This document shows positions 48,207 through 55,623 of a DNA stretch of 59,979 nt, one piece after another (position 1 is the stretch's first letter; each line of letters begins with the position of its first letter). The stretch covers positions 1-59,979 of the forward strand of contig USDD01000002.1 of the NCBI GenBank assembly GCA_900553265.1. The letters run 5' to 3'. Under the pieces are notes generated by a model, which searched no databases, was not told the DNA's origin, and saw only the letters and a program-made list of their open reading frames with translations. The DNA comes from an uncultured Eubacteriales bacterium. GTDB taxonomy: Bacteria; Bacillota; Clostridia; Christensenellales; Aristaeellaceae. The translations under genes were made by a program, and so were the position numbers.

Positions 48207-48493
48207 ATTTAATAGGAGTTTTATTGACTTCCTTTTTCTTGTTTTCAAATTTTGTCAGGGAGGTGGCAAAGCATGGACGACGGCGGAAGATGTATGTCGG
48301 CTGACGGTGTGCCTCGAAGTTCTCGTTCAATGCCGAGCTGCTGAACGAGTCCCTTCGTTTCAGGACGCACTTTCATTCTTCAGACATCCGATCGTCTGAC
48401 TGGGAGCCTGTGATTCTTTTTGCCCTTTGAGGGGAAAAAGAATATGGTTCTGTTTTCGCGTGTCAAAACACAATCAGAAGGAGGATGAGTCCA
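48207..48493 (+). promoter_or_regulatory. Long structured mgtE leader
   Basis: The leader holds a ribosome site plus short ORF (48273-48344), an 8-bp stem CTCGTTCA / TGAACGAG (48322-48329 and 48342-48349), a CAGAC...GTCTG hairpin near 48385-48403, an A/T-rich stem ATTCTTTTT / AAAAAGAAT (48413-48443), and a TTCTG...CAGAA stem ending at the AGGAGG box. It does not show the M-box consensus, so the class is unknown. Gene-regulatory function is inferred from length, structure and the gene it precedes. Confidence 0.55.
48273..48344 (+). CDS. Possible 23-residue leader peptide upstream of mgtE
   Basis: ATG at 48273 has GGAGG nine bases before it, as good as any gene here. The peptide begins MDDGGRCM and contains Pro 14 and Pro 21. 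Its stop codon lies in the right arm of the 8-bp stem, so a ribosome finishing it would disrupt that stem. Acidic and Pro-containing leader peptides control Mg2+ transporters in enterobacteria; the parallel is only suggestive. Confidence 0.35.
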   Translation: MDDGGRCMSADGVPRSSRSMPSC

Positions 48494-49864
48494 ATGGATT
48501 TTGAGCGGATCAAGAGCCGTTTGGACGCGCTGCTGGAGAGCGGCCGGAAGGCCGAGCTGCGCGGCGCGCTGAACATGCTCAACGAAGTGGATATTGCGGA
48601 ATATCTGGAAACTCTGGACAACGAAAAGGTGCTGATGGTGTTCCGGCTGCTGCCCAAGGACATCTCGGCCGAGGTCTTTTCCTATATGGACAACGACCAG
48701 CGCACCCGCATCATGGAGGCGCTGGGCGACGAGGAGGCCATGCGCATCATCGACGACATGTTCATCGACGACGCGGTGGATTTCCTCGAGGAGCTGCCCG
48801 CGGGCGTGGTCAAGCGCATGCTGGCCAACTGCGACGAGAAAAAGCGCGCGCTGATCAATCAGTTCCTGCGCTATCCCGAAAACAGCGCCGGCCGCATCAT
48901 GACCATCGAATACGTGGAATTCCACACCGGCACCACCGTCGGTCAGGCGATGAACGAAATTCGCCAGACCGCGCCGGACAAGGAGACCATCAACACGCTG
49001 TACATCATCGACGACCGGCGCATGCTGCTGGGCACCATCGCCCTGCGCAAGCTGCTGCTGGCCCCCGACGACAAAAAGGTCGAGGAGCTGATGAACACCC
49101 AGGTCATCTCGGTGCGCACCACCGACGACCAGGAGCTGGTGGCCGACACGGTTCGCAAATACGACCTTCTGTCCATCCCCGTGGTGGATCACGAGGATCG
49201 CCTGGTGGGCATCATCACCGTAGACGACATCGTGGACGTCATCGAAGAGGAGAACACGGAGGACTTCGAAAAGATGGCCGCCATGCTGCCCTCGGATGAC
49301 GAATACCTCAAGACCAGCGTGGTCACGCTGGCAAAGAACCGCCTGCCGTGGCTGCTGATTCTGATGATCTCCGCCACGTTCACGGGCATGATTATCACCC
49401 ATTTCGAGAACGTGCTGTCCAGCGCGGCCTCCATCGGCGTGGCGCTGGTGTCCTGCATTCCGATGCTGATGGACACGGGCGGCAACTGCGGCTCGCAGGC
49501 CTCGACGCTGGCCATCCGCGGTCTGGCGCTGGGCGAAATCGAGCCGAAGGACCTCTGGAAGGTGCTCTGGAAGGAAGTCCGCGTGGCGCTGATGCTGGGC
49601 TTCGTGCTGGCGCTGGTCAACTTCCTGCGCATCTGGTTTCTGACCCCCTACGACCGGGGCGTGGCCTTCGTGGTGTCCATCGCCATGTTCTTCACGATCA
49701 TCATCGCCAAGGGCATCGGCGCGACGCTGCCGCTGCTGGCCAAGTCCATCCATCTCGACCCGGCGCTGATGGCCAGCCCCATCATCACCACGCTGGTGGA
49801 CGCCGCGTCGCTGACCATTCTGTTCTCCGTCGCCACGGTGGTGTTCCATCTCCCCGGGGTATAA
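48494..49864 (+). CDS. mgtE: Magnesium transporter MgtE
   Basis: A 456-residue Mg2+ channel. The N-terminal superhelical domain (1-135) is followed by two CBS domains (about 140-270; the second contains VVDHEDRLVGIITVDDIVDVI) that sense cytoplasmic Mg2+, then a membrane domain of five helices (about 285-456) with the family motif MDTGGNCGSQASTLAIRGLALGEI (quoted in part: TGGNCGSQ). ATG at 48494 has AGGAGG nine bases before it; an ATG three codons earlier touches that box. Single-gene unit with a long leader and terminator. Confidence 0.96.
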   Translation: MDFERIKSRLDALLESGRKAELRGALNMLNEVDIAEYLETLDNEKVLMVFRLLPKDISAEVFSYMDNDQRTRIMEALGDEEAMRIIDDMFIDDAVDFLEELPAGVVKRMLANCDEKKRALINQFLRYPENSAGRIMTIEYVEFHTGTTVGQAMNEIRQTAPDKETINTLYIIDDRRMLLGTIALRKLLLAPDDKKVEELMNTQVISVRTTDDQELVADTVRKYDLLSIPVVDHEDRLVGIITVDDIVDVIEEENTEDFEKMAAMLPSDDEYLKTSVVTLAKNRLPWLLILMISATFTGMIITHFENVLSSAASIGVALVSCIPMLMDTGGNCGSQASTLAIRGLALGEIEPKDLWKVLWKEVRVALMLGFVLALVNFLRIWFLTPYDRGVAFVVSIAMFFTIIIAKGIGATLPLLAKSIHLDPALMASPIITTLVDAASLTILFSVATVVFHLPGV

Positions 49865-49869
49865 AAAGC

Positions 49870-49920
49870 GCCCGCGCAGGCGGTGCGGAGGTTCGTTTCC
49901 GCCGCCGGCGCGGGCTTTTT
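49870..49920 (+). terminator. Terminator of mgtE
   Basis: GCCCGCGC (49870-49877) pairs with GCGCGGGC (49908-49915), followed by TTTTT; an inner GGCGG/CCGCC stem adds stability. Confidence 0.9.
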
Positions 49921-49965
49921 GACTGAATCATATGGCAGCACTGCACGAATGAAGCAGTCGTCTGG

Positions 49966-50011
49966 CGGAAAAGGCAGCGCCGGACGCGCCGCCGAATTGT
50001 TCGGTATTGCC
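49966..50011 (+). repeat. 46-bp dispersed repeat, copy B
   Basis: Matches 31786-31831 at 41 of 46 positions. In this copy the CCGAA-TTG-TTCGG inverted repeat (49992-50004) is intact. It lies just before scpB, in the same direction. Confidence 0.75.
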
Positions 50012-50037
50012 TTATCTCTTCGAAAGGAAGTGCGCCG

Positions 50038-50562
50038 ATGGAAAACCTGAGCGCCATCATCGAGGCCATACTCTTCGTCTCCGGCGACCCCGTGCGCGTG
50101 GAGGATCTCGCCCACGCCATGAACCTGACCACCTCCGAGATGCAGGAGGCGCTTCAGGCGCTTGCGGATCATCTGTCGCTGGAAAACCGGGGCATCCAAC
50201 TCAACCGCAGCGGCGAGGCGGTGTTTCTGTCCATCCGCCCGGCCTTCGCGCCTCAGGTGGAGGCCTTTCTGCAGCCGCTGCAGAAGCGCCCGCTCTCTCA
50301 GGCCGTGCTGGAAACCCTGTCCATCATCGCCTATCGCCAGCCCTGCACCCGCGGCGACATCGAGGCCATCCGCGGCGTGAAGTGCGATTATTCCGTGCAG
50401 TCGCTTTTGACCAAGGGCTTCATCGAGGAGTGCGGACAGCGCGAGACGCTGGGCCGACCCACCCTCTACCGCACCACCGACGCGTTTCTGCAGCACTTCG
50501 GGCTGGAAACGCTGGACGACCTTCCGCGCACCGAGGAGCTGCGCGAGCCCATCGGCACATAA
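50038..50562 (+). CDS. scpB: Segregation and condensation protein B
   Basis: A 174-residue winged-helix protein with the ScpB layout: LSAIIEAILFVSGDPVRVEDLA at the start, then LSQAVLETLSIIAYRQPCTRGDIEAIRGVKCDYSVQSLLTKGFIEECGQRETLGRPTLYRTT (partly quoted), containing the conserved IAYRQP..R..IE..RG..... pattern. It binds ScpA and SMC to form the chromosome condensin. ScpA is not adjacent in this window, unlike in most Firmicutes. AAAGGA lies nine bases before the ATG. Confidence 0.94.
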   Translation: MENLSAIIEAILFVSGDPVRVEDLAHAMNLTTSEMQEALQALADHLSLENRGIQLNRSGEAVFLSIRPAFAPQVEAFLQPLQKRPLSQAVLETLSIIAYRQPCTRGDIEAIRGVKCDYSVQSLLTKGFIEECGQRETLGRPTLYRTTDAFLQHFGLETLDDLPRTEELREPIGT

Positions 50563-50586
50563 AAATGCGCGCGGGACAAAAAACTA

Positions 50587-50616
50587 TTGCAAAGCGCCTT
50601 AAAGCTATGTTATAAT
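50587..50616 (+). promoter_or_regulatory. Promoter of the DUF624 gene
   Basis: TTGCAA (50587-50592) and TATAAT (50611-50616), spacing 18. Confidence 0.7.
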
Positions 50617-50676
50617 TAAATTATATTCTTTGAGGATTAAAACCTCTGGCAAATTCGGATTACAAGGTGGGTTTTT

Positions 50677-51591
50677 ATGGGTCTGTTCGGAAACATGATG
50701 AACAATTACTTCTACGGCAAGGCCGGGAAGGGCGACTATCGAATCGAGGATATGCCGCAGAACCGCTTCCAGCTCTTCGGCGAGGTGCTGAAGGTGCGCT
50801 GGAGCGCCATGATCGGCGTGAACCTGCTGTACATCGTCTCCTGGCTGCCCGCCGCGGCGTGGACGATCATCAACCTGATGATGCTGACCTCCGCCGAAGC
50901 GCAGGACACGCTGGGCTATCTGTCCATGTATCTGCTGATTCTCGCGCCGTGCATCGCCATCACCGGCCCCTTCTCCGCGGGCACCGCCTACGTCATGCGC
51001 AACTGGGCGCGCGACCAGCACAGCTTCGTCTGGAGCGATTTCTGGGACGCGGTGAAGGCCAACTGGAAGCAGGCGCTGCTCGTGTCGGTCATCAGCGGCG
51101 TCGCGCCGGTGGTTCTGTACTTCGGCTGGCAGTTCTACGGCTCCATGGCCGCAAAATCCCTGCTGTTCTACATTCCCATGGGTCTGGTGCTGATGATGTT
51201 CGTCGTGTGGAAGCTCATGGAAATGGTCATCTACACCATGATGGTCACCTACGACCTGAAGTTCAAGGATCTGCTGCGCAATTCCTTCCTGCTGACCATA
51301 GGCAAGCTGCCTCTGGCCGTGGGCGTGAAGCTGCTGACGCTCGTCGTGCCCATCCTCGCCATCGCCGCGATTTTCGTCATCCCCGGCGCGGAGCCCTATG
51401 TGATGCTGATTTTCGCCGTGCTGTACCTGCTGTTCATGCCGGCGTTCAATCGCCTGATTCTCGGCTCCTTCTCCAACGCCCTGTGCGAAAAGTACATCAA
51501 CCCGAAGATCGAGGGCGCGCAGAGCAACATCGGCCTGCGCCCGGAGAACTGGGACGACACCGAGTACATTCCCGAGGACGACGAGGAATAA
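50677..51591 (+). CDS. DUF624 (YesL-like) membrane protein
   Basis: A 304-residue protein with about five or six membrane helices: GVNLLYIVSWLPAAAWTIINLMML, YLLILAPCIAITGPFSAGTAYVMRNWARDQHSFVWSDFWDAVKANW (partly quoted; the ITGPFSAGTAYVMRNWARD..F..SDFW pattern is the DUF624 signature), then helices near 150, 190 and 245. The C-terminus is acidic. YesL-like proteins often accompany carbohydrate importers, but here the neighbours are housekeeping genes. Function unknown. AAGGTGG precedes the ATG. Confidence 0.85.
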   Translation: MGLFGNMMNNYFYGKAGKGDYRIEDMPQNRFQLFGEVLKVRWSAMIGVNLLYIVSWLPAAAWTIINLMMLTSAEAQDTLGYLSMYLLILAPCIAITGPFSAGTAYVMRNWARDQHSFVWSDFWDAVKANWKQALLVSVISGVAPVVLYFGWQFYGSMAAKSLLFYIPMGLVLMMFVVWKLMEMVIYTMMVTYDLKFKDLLRNSFLLTIGKLPLAVGVKLLTLVVPILAIAAIFVIPGAEPYVMLIFAVLYLLFMPAFNRLILGSFSNALCEKYINPKIEGAQSNIGLRPENWDDTEYIPEDDEE

Positions 51592-51639
51592 CCGGATTTC
51601 CGGAAAAATCGCGGCTTCGGAAATTTCCAAAAAATCGAG

Positions 51640-51672
51640 TGCTCCGGGCGGCGCGCCGTTCGGAGCATTTTT
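51640..51672 (+). terminator. Terminator of the DUF624 gene
   Basis: TGCTCCG (51640-51646) pairs with CGGAGCA (51661-51667), followed by TTTTT; the U32 ribosome site follows at once. Confidence 0.75.
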
Positions 51673-51693
51673 CATGCAAAGGAGCGTTCAAAC

Positions 51694-52914
51694 ATGAATC
51701 AACTGGAGCTGCTCGCCCCGGCGGGCGATCTGGAGCGTCTGCGCACGGCGCTGCGCTTCGGCGCGGACGCGGTGTACGTCGGCGGGCCGCAGATGCAGCT
51801 GCGCGCGGGCAGCGTGGGCTTTTCCATGGACGATCTCGCCGAGGCCGTCCGCGAAGCCCACGCGCTGAACCGCAGGCTGTACGTCACGGTCAACGCCTTC
51901 GCCTCCAATCCGGAGATCGACGCGCTGGGCGACTACGCGCGGGTGCTGAAGGCGCTGGGCGCGGACGCGGTCATTGTCTCCGATCTGGGCGCCATCGCCG
52001 CCATTCGCCGGGTCGCGCCCGATCTGGACGTACACGTCAGCACTCAGGCCAACTGCCTGAACTACGCCGCCGCCCAGGTCTACGCCAATCTGGGAGCGAC
52101 ACGCGTGGTGCTCGGGCGGGAGATGAGCCTGACCGAAATCGCCGAGCTGCGCGCGAAAACGCCCGCCTCGCTGGAGCTGGAGGCCTTCGTCCACGGAGCC
52201 ATGTGCATGGCCTATTCCGGCCGCTGCATGATCTCCGCCTATCTCTCCGGCCGCAGCGCCAACAGGGGCGCGTGCGCCCAGTCCTGCCGATGGACGTACC
52301 ATCTCATGGAGGAAAAGCGCCCGGGCCAGTTCTTCCCCGTGGAGGAGGACGACCGGGGCACGACGATCCTCAGCTCGCTGGATCTGTGCTGCATCGACTT
52401 TCTCGACCGGATCGCCGCCGCGGGCGTGACCTCGTTCAAGATCGAGGGGCGCATGAAGTCGCCCTACTACGTCGCCACCGTGGTCAACGCCTATCGCAAG
52501 CGTCTGGACGCGCTGAAGACCGGCAATGCGGACGATATGCAGCTTGCGCTGCTCCGCCGCGAGCTGAACGCCGCCAGCCATCGCCCCTATTCCTCGGGCT
52601 TTTACTTCGGCGAGCTGAAGCATCACGTGCCGGACGAGGGCGCGTATCTTCAGGACTGCACGTTCGTGGGCGTGGTGCGCGAAAGGCTGAGCGGCGGCCG
52701 CATCCTCTTCGAATGCCGCAACCGCATCCGCGAGGGCGACCGGGTGGAGCTTCTCTCCCCGGACAGCCTCGGCCTGTCCTTCGTCGCCGGGAACATCCGA
52801 AGCGAATCGGGTCTGCCCGAGCCCGCCGCCGCGCGGCCTTCGGAGATCTACTCCATGGACTGCGGCTGTCCCGCCGCGCCCGGAGACCTTCTGCGGATAC
52901 GCACGGCGGAATAA
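51694..52914 (+). CDS. U32 family protein (TrhP/YegQ-like, tRNA hydroxylation)
   Basis: A 406-residue U32 protein, traditionally called collagenase-like peptidase. ELLAPAGDLERLRTALRFGADAVYVGG opens it (quoted in part), followed by STQANCLNYAAAQVY and the U32 signature EAFVHGAMCMAYSGRCMISAYLSGRSANRGACAQSCRW, whose cysteines bind an iron-sulfur cluster in the tRNA 5-hydroxyuridine enzymes. SFKIEGRMKSPYYVA follows. By family knowledge it more likely modifies tRNA wobble uridine than cleaves collagen. AAAGGAG lies nine bases before the ATG. Confidence 0.9.
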   Translation: MNQLELLAPAGDLERLRTALRFGADAVYVGGPQMQLRAGSVGFSMDDLAEAVREAHALNRRLYVTVNAFASNPEIDALGDYARVLKALGADAVIVSDLGAIAAIRRVAPDLDVHVSTQANCLNYAAAQVYANLGATRVVLGREMSLTEIAELRAKTPASLELEAFVHGAMCMAYSGRCMISAYLSGRSANRGACAQSCRWTYHLMEEKRPGQFFPVEEDDRGTTILSSLDLCCIDFLDRIAAAGVTSFKIEGRMKSPYYVATVVNAYRKRLDALKTGNADDMQLALLRRELNAASHRPYSSGFYFGELKHHVPDEGAYLQDCTFVGVVRERLSGGRILFECRNRIREGDRVELLSPDSLGLSFVAGNIRSESGLPEPAAARPSEIYSMDCGCPAAPGDLLRIRTAE

Positions 52915-52970
52915 ATCCCGGTTTTATGTAAGGAGGCGGAGTGGCGCTCTGCGCGCTCCGCCCGAAGGGG

Positions 52971-53183
52971 TCAGTAGTTCTGGCCGCCCATCTGGCGCTC
53001 CTGCGCCTCGATCATCTTCCTGACCATGTTGCCGCCCACACGACCGGCGTCCTTGCTGGACAGATTGCCGTTGTAGCCGTTGTTCAGGGTGATGCCCAGC
53101 TCGTTGGCCACCTCGTGCTTCATGTTGTACATCGCCTGACGCGCTTCGGGGACGTTGATCTGGTTGGAATTATTGTTCGCCAT
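52971..53183 (-). CDS. Alpha/beta-type small acid-soluble spore protein, copy 1
   Basis: A 70-residue SASP that coats DNA in the dormant spore. VPEARQAMYNMKHEVANELGI includes the germination protease site (HEVA; E/A cut region) and is followed by LNNGYNGNLSSKDAGRVGGNMVRKMIE, the second conserved helix (both quoted in parts). Asn/Gln-rich start and Gly-rich end are normal. ATG at 53183 is preceded by AAAGGAG; an earlier in-frame ATG overlaps that box. It lies 49 bases after the second SASP gene, so the two may be co-transcribed late in the forespore. Confidence 0.95.
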   Translation of the reverse strand: MANNNSNQINVPEARQAMYNMKHEVANELGITLNNGYNGNLSSKDAGRVGGNMVRKMIEAQERQMGGQNY

Positions 53184-53232
53184 TTGAAATCGGCTCCTTT
53201 CCATAATCAGAAATCAATTTTACTGCCGACGC

Positions 53233-53415
53233 TTACTTCGTCTGGCCGTGCTGGCGCTGATAGTCCTCGACCATCTTGCGCACCATCTGACCGCCCACGC
53301 GGCCGTTCTCCACGGAGGACAGGTTGCCGTTGTAGCCGCGGGTCAGGTTGACGCCCATCTCGCGCGCGACCTCGAACTTCATGTTCTCCAGCTCGGGCCT
53401 GCTCTGCTTGCTCAT
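53233..53415 (-). CDS. Alpha/beta-type small acid-soluble spore protein, copy 2
   Basis: A 60-residue SASP: ELENMKFEVAREMGVNL has the germination protease site (FEVA), and GNLSSVENGRVGGQMVRKMVE is the DNA-binding helix (quoted in part). ATG at 53415 has AAGGAGGTG at ideal spacing. It is shorter at both ends than copy 1. A sigma-G-like -10 (CAAAATA on the minus strand, 53446-53452) lies about 30 bases upstream. Confidence 0.95.
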   Translation of the reverse strand: MSKQSRPELENMKFEVAREMGVNLTRGYNGNLSSVENGRVGGQMVRKMVEDYQRQHGQTK

Positions 53416-53445
53416 CGTTTTCACCTCCTTTTTTCAGTCTGCAAG

Positions 53446-53471
53446 TATTTTGCGCGCCAAAGCTGTTTTTA
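53446..53471 (-). promoter_or_regulatory. Possible sigma-G promoter of the SASP genes
   Basis: Minus strand CAAAATA fits the CAnnnTA -10 of forespore sigma factors, with a weak GTAAA about 15 bases upstream. No sigma-A promoter is seen before these genes. Confidence 0.35.
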
Positions 53472-53522
53472 CGCTGGAAAAGATCGACTGTCAGCAAATG
53501 GTCGTTTGCGCGTCAAAAAAAT

Positions 53523-53546
53523 CTCAGCCGAAGCGCTTCGGCTGAG
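53523..53546. terminator. Bidirectional terminator after recG
   Basis: A perfect 24-bp palindrome centred on AAGCGCTT with T-runs on both strands (ATTTTT on plus, ATTTTTTT on minus). Confidence 0.9.
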
Positions 53547-53559
53547 ATTTTTGCGTTTT

Positions 53560-55560
53560 TCAGTTCAGCGCCATCTGACTGAGCCGGCCCTCGAAGCGCT
53601 CCTTCGCCAGCGCGACGACCGTCTGAGCGTCCGGATCGTCCGGATGGTTCAGCAGCTCCGCCGCCAGATCGTGGGTGGTCTTCAGCATCTCCGCGTCGCT
53701 GCCCATCAGCGACGCGCCCTCGGCGATGGTTCCCGACTGCCGCGTGCCGAACAGCTCGCCCGGGCCGCGCAGCTCCATGTCCTTCTGAGCCACCTTAAAG
53801 CCGTCGTTGGTGGAGCACAGAAAGCGCAGCCGCTCGTTGGGCTCGGCCATCAGGAAGCACCACGACTCGTGCGCGCCGCGGCCCACGCGCCCGCGCAGCT
53901 GATGCAGCTGGGCCAGACCGAAGCGCTCGGCGTTTTCGATGACCATAATCGTGGCGTTGGGCACGTTCACGCCCACCTCAATGACCGTGGTGGACACCAG
54001 TACGTCGGCCTCGCCCGCGCGGAAGCGCTCCAGCACCGCGTCCTTGTCGGCGGGGCGCATGCGGCCGTGCACCAGCTCGATTCGCAGATCGGGCAGATGC
54101 TGCGTGCGCAGATCCTCGTAGACCTGCTCGGCGGGCAGCGCCTCCACGGCCTCGGATTCCTCCACCAGCGGGCAGACCACATAGCACTGCCGCCCCTTCT
54201 GAACCTCTTTGCGCAGAAAGCCGTACAGCCCCTCGCGCCGGCTCTCGGGCACGATGCGCGTGGCCACGGGCGTGCGCCCCGGCGGCAGCTCGTCCACAAT
54301 GGAGATGTCCAGATCGCCGAAGAGAATCAGTGAAAGCGTGCGCGGAATGGGCGTGGCCGACATGACCAGCACGTTGGGCGCGTCGCCCTTCTCGCCCAGC
54401 ATCGTCCGCTGGCGCACGCCGAAGCGATGCTGCTCGTCGGTGACGACCAGCCCGAGGTTCTGGTATTCCACGCCTTCGGTAATCAGCGCGTGGGTGCCGA
54501 TGATCACGTTCCATTCGCCGGTGCGGATGGCCTCGTGGGCCAGCCGGTGGCCCTTGGCCGTCAGGCTGCCCGTGAGCAGTCCCACGCGGCAGCCCAGCGG
54601 CTCCAGCAGCTCCTTCGCGCCGTCGTAATGCTGCCGCGCCAGCACCTCGGTGGGGGCCATCAGCGCCGCCTGCACGCCGCAGGCGCAGGCCATGGCGATG
54701 GCCGCGAAGGCGATGGCCGTCTTGCCGCAGCCCACGTCGCCCTGCACCATGCGCGCCATAGCCTTCTCCGAGCGCAGATCGGCTGCCACCTCGCGCATGA
54801 CGCGCCGCTGCGCGCCGGTGGGCGCAAAGGGCATGCGCGCCCAGAAATCCTCCAGCGACGCGTCGTCGAAATTCAGCGAAACGCCCGCGCGCACGGTTCC
54901 GCGCATCAGCCGCAGGGCGATCTGATACAGCAGCAGCTCCTCGAAGGCCAGCCGCCGCCGCGCCGCCGCCAGCGCCTCCTTCGAGGCGGGAAAATGGGCG
55001 CTGCGCAGCGCGAAATTGCGCTCGCACAGGTTAAAGCGCCTTCGGATGGACACGGGCAGATCCTCGGGCCAGCTGCCGTCGCAGGCCTCCAGCGCCGCCT
55101 CCACCGTGGCGCGCATGGCCTTGGCCGGAACGCCGGGAATGGCGCGATAGACGGGAATCAGCCCGCCCTCCTGCTCGATGGTGGGGCTGACCAGCTGCAG
55201 AACGCCCTTTTTCCATTCGGCCTTGCCGTACAGAAGCAGCTCGCGCCCCACGGTCAGCTGCTTCTTCAGCCACGGCTGATTGTACCAGACCACCGGCGCG
55301 ACCTCGTCGCCATCAGTGACAAATACCTTGGTGATGAGCAGCTTCCTGGCGCGCTGCTCCCGGGGCTCGCCGCTGACGCGCACGCGCACCGCCGCGGGCA
55401 CGCCCGCCTGAAGCGCGGCCAGCGGCGTGACATTGGTCAGATCGCGATAGTCCCGCGGCAGCATCAGCGCCAGATCCCGCGCCGTCCAGATTCCCGCGTC
55501 GTTCAGCGCCTTCAGCCGTGCCAGGCCGATTCCCCGAATCTGCGAAAGCGAAAGGCTCAT
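53560..55560 (-). CDS. recG: ATP-dependent DNA helicase RecG
   Basis: A 666-residue helicase that remodels stalled replication forks and Holliday junctions. The N-terminal wedge/OB region (about 40-190) is followed by helicase motifs: QGDVGCGKT (Walker A), MAPTEVLARQHY, DEQHRFGVRQR (DEQH Walker B), VMSATPIPRTLS, DKDAVLERFRAGEADVLVSTTVIEVGVNVPNAT and QLRGRVGRG (motif VI). The wedge domain is somewhat short at the N-terminus. ATG at 55560 follows GGGAGGA; an earlier start 17 codons up overlaps nothing but lacks a ribosome site. Downstream of fakA, as in most Firmicutes. Confidence 0.96.
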   Translation of the reverse strand: MSLSLSQIRGIGLARLKALNDAGIWTARDLALMLPRDYRDLTNVTPLAALQAGVPAAVRVRVSGEPREQRARKLLITKVFVTDGDEVAPVVWYNQPWLKKQLTVGRELLLYGKAEWKKGVLQLVSPTIEQEGGLIPVYRAIPGVPAKAMRATVEAALEACDGSWPEDLPVSIRRRFNLCERNFALRSAHFPASKEALAAARRRLAFEELLLYQIALRLMRGTVRAGVSLNFDDASLEDFWARMPFAPTGAQRRVMREVAADLRSEKAMARMVQGDVGCGKTAIAFAAIAMACACGVQAALMAPTEVLARQHYDGAKELLEPLGCRVGLLTGSLTAKGHRLAHEAIRTGEWNVIIGTHALITEGVEYQNLGLVVTDEQHRFGVRQRTMLGEKGDAPNVLVMSATPIPRTLSLILFGDLDISIVDELPPGRTPVATRIVPESRREGLYGFLRKEVQKGRQCYVVCPLVEESEAVEALPAEQVYEDLRTQHLPDLRIELVHGRMRPADKDAVLERFRAGEADVLVSTTVIEVGVNVPNATIMVIENAERFGLAQLHQLRGRVGRGAHESWCFLMAEPNERLRFLCSTNDGFKVAQKDMELRGPGELFGTRQSGTIAEGASLMGSDAEMLKTTHDLAAELLNHPDDPDAQTVVALAKERFEGRLSQMALN

Positions 55561-55623
55561 GGTTCGTCCTCCCGGATAGAACAAATCCGGCATCGCTGCC
55601 GGATCCGTCATAAGATTCTGCGT

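Noticed and set aside
48207..48493. M-box (ykoK) Mg2+ riboswitch in front of mgtE
   Set aside because: The conserved blocks of the M-box could not be found in the leader; left as unassigned structure.
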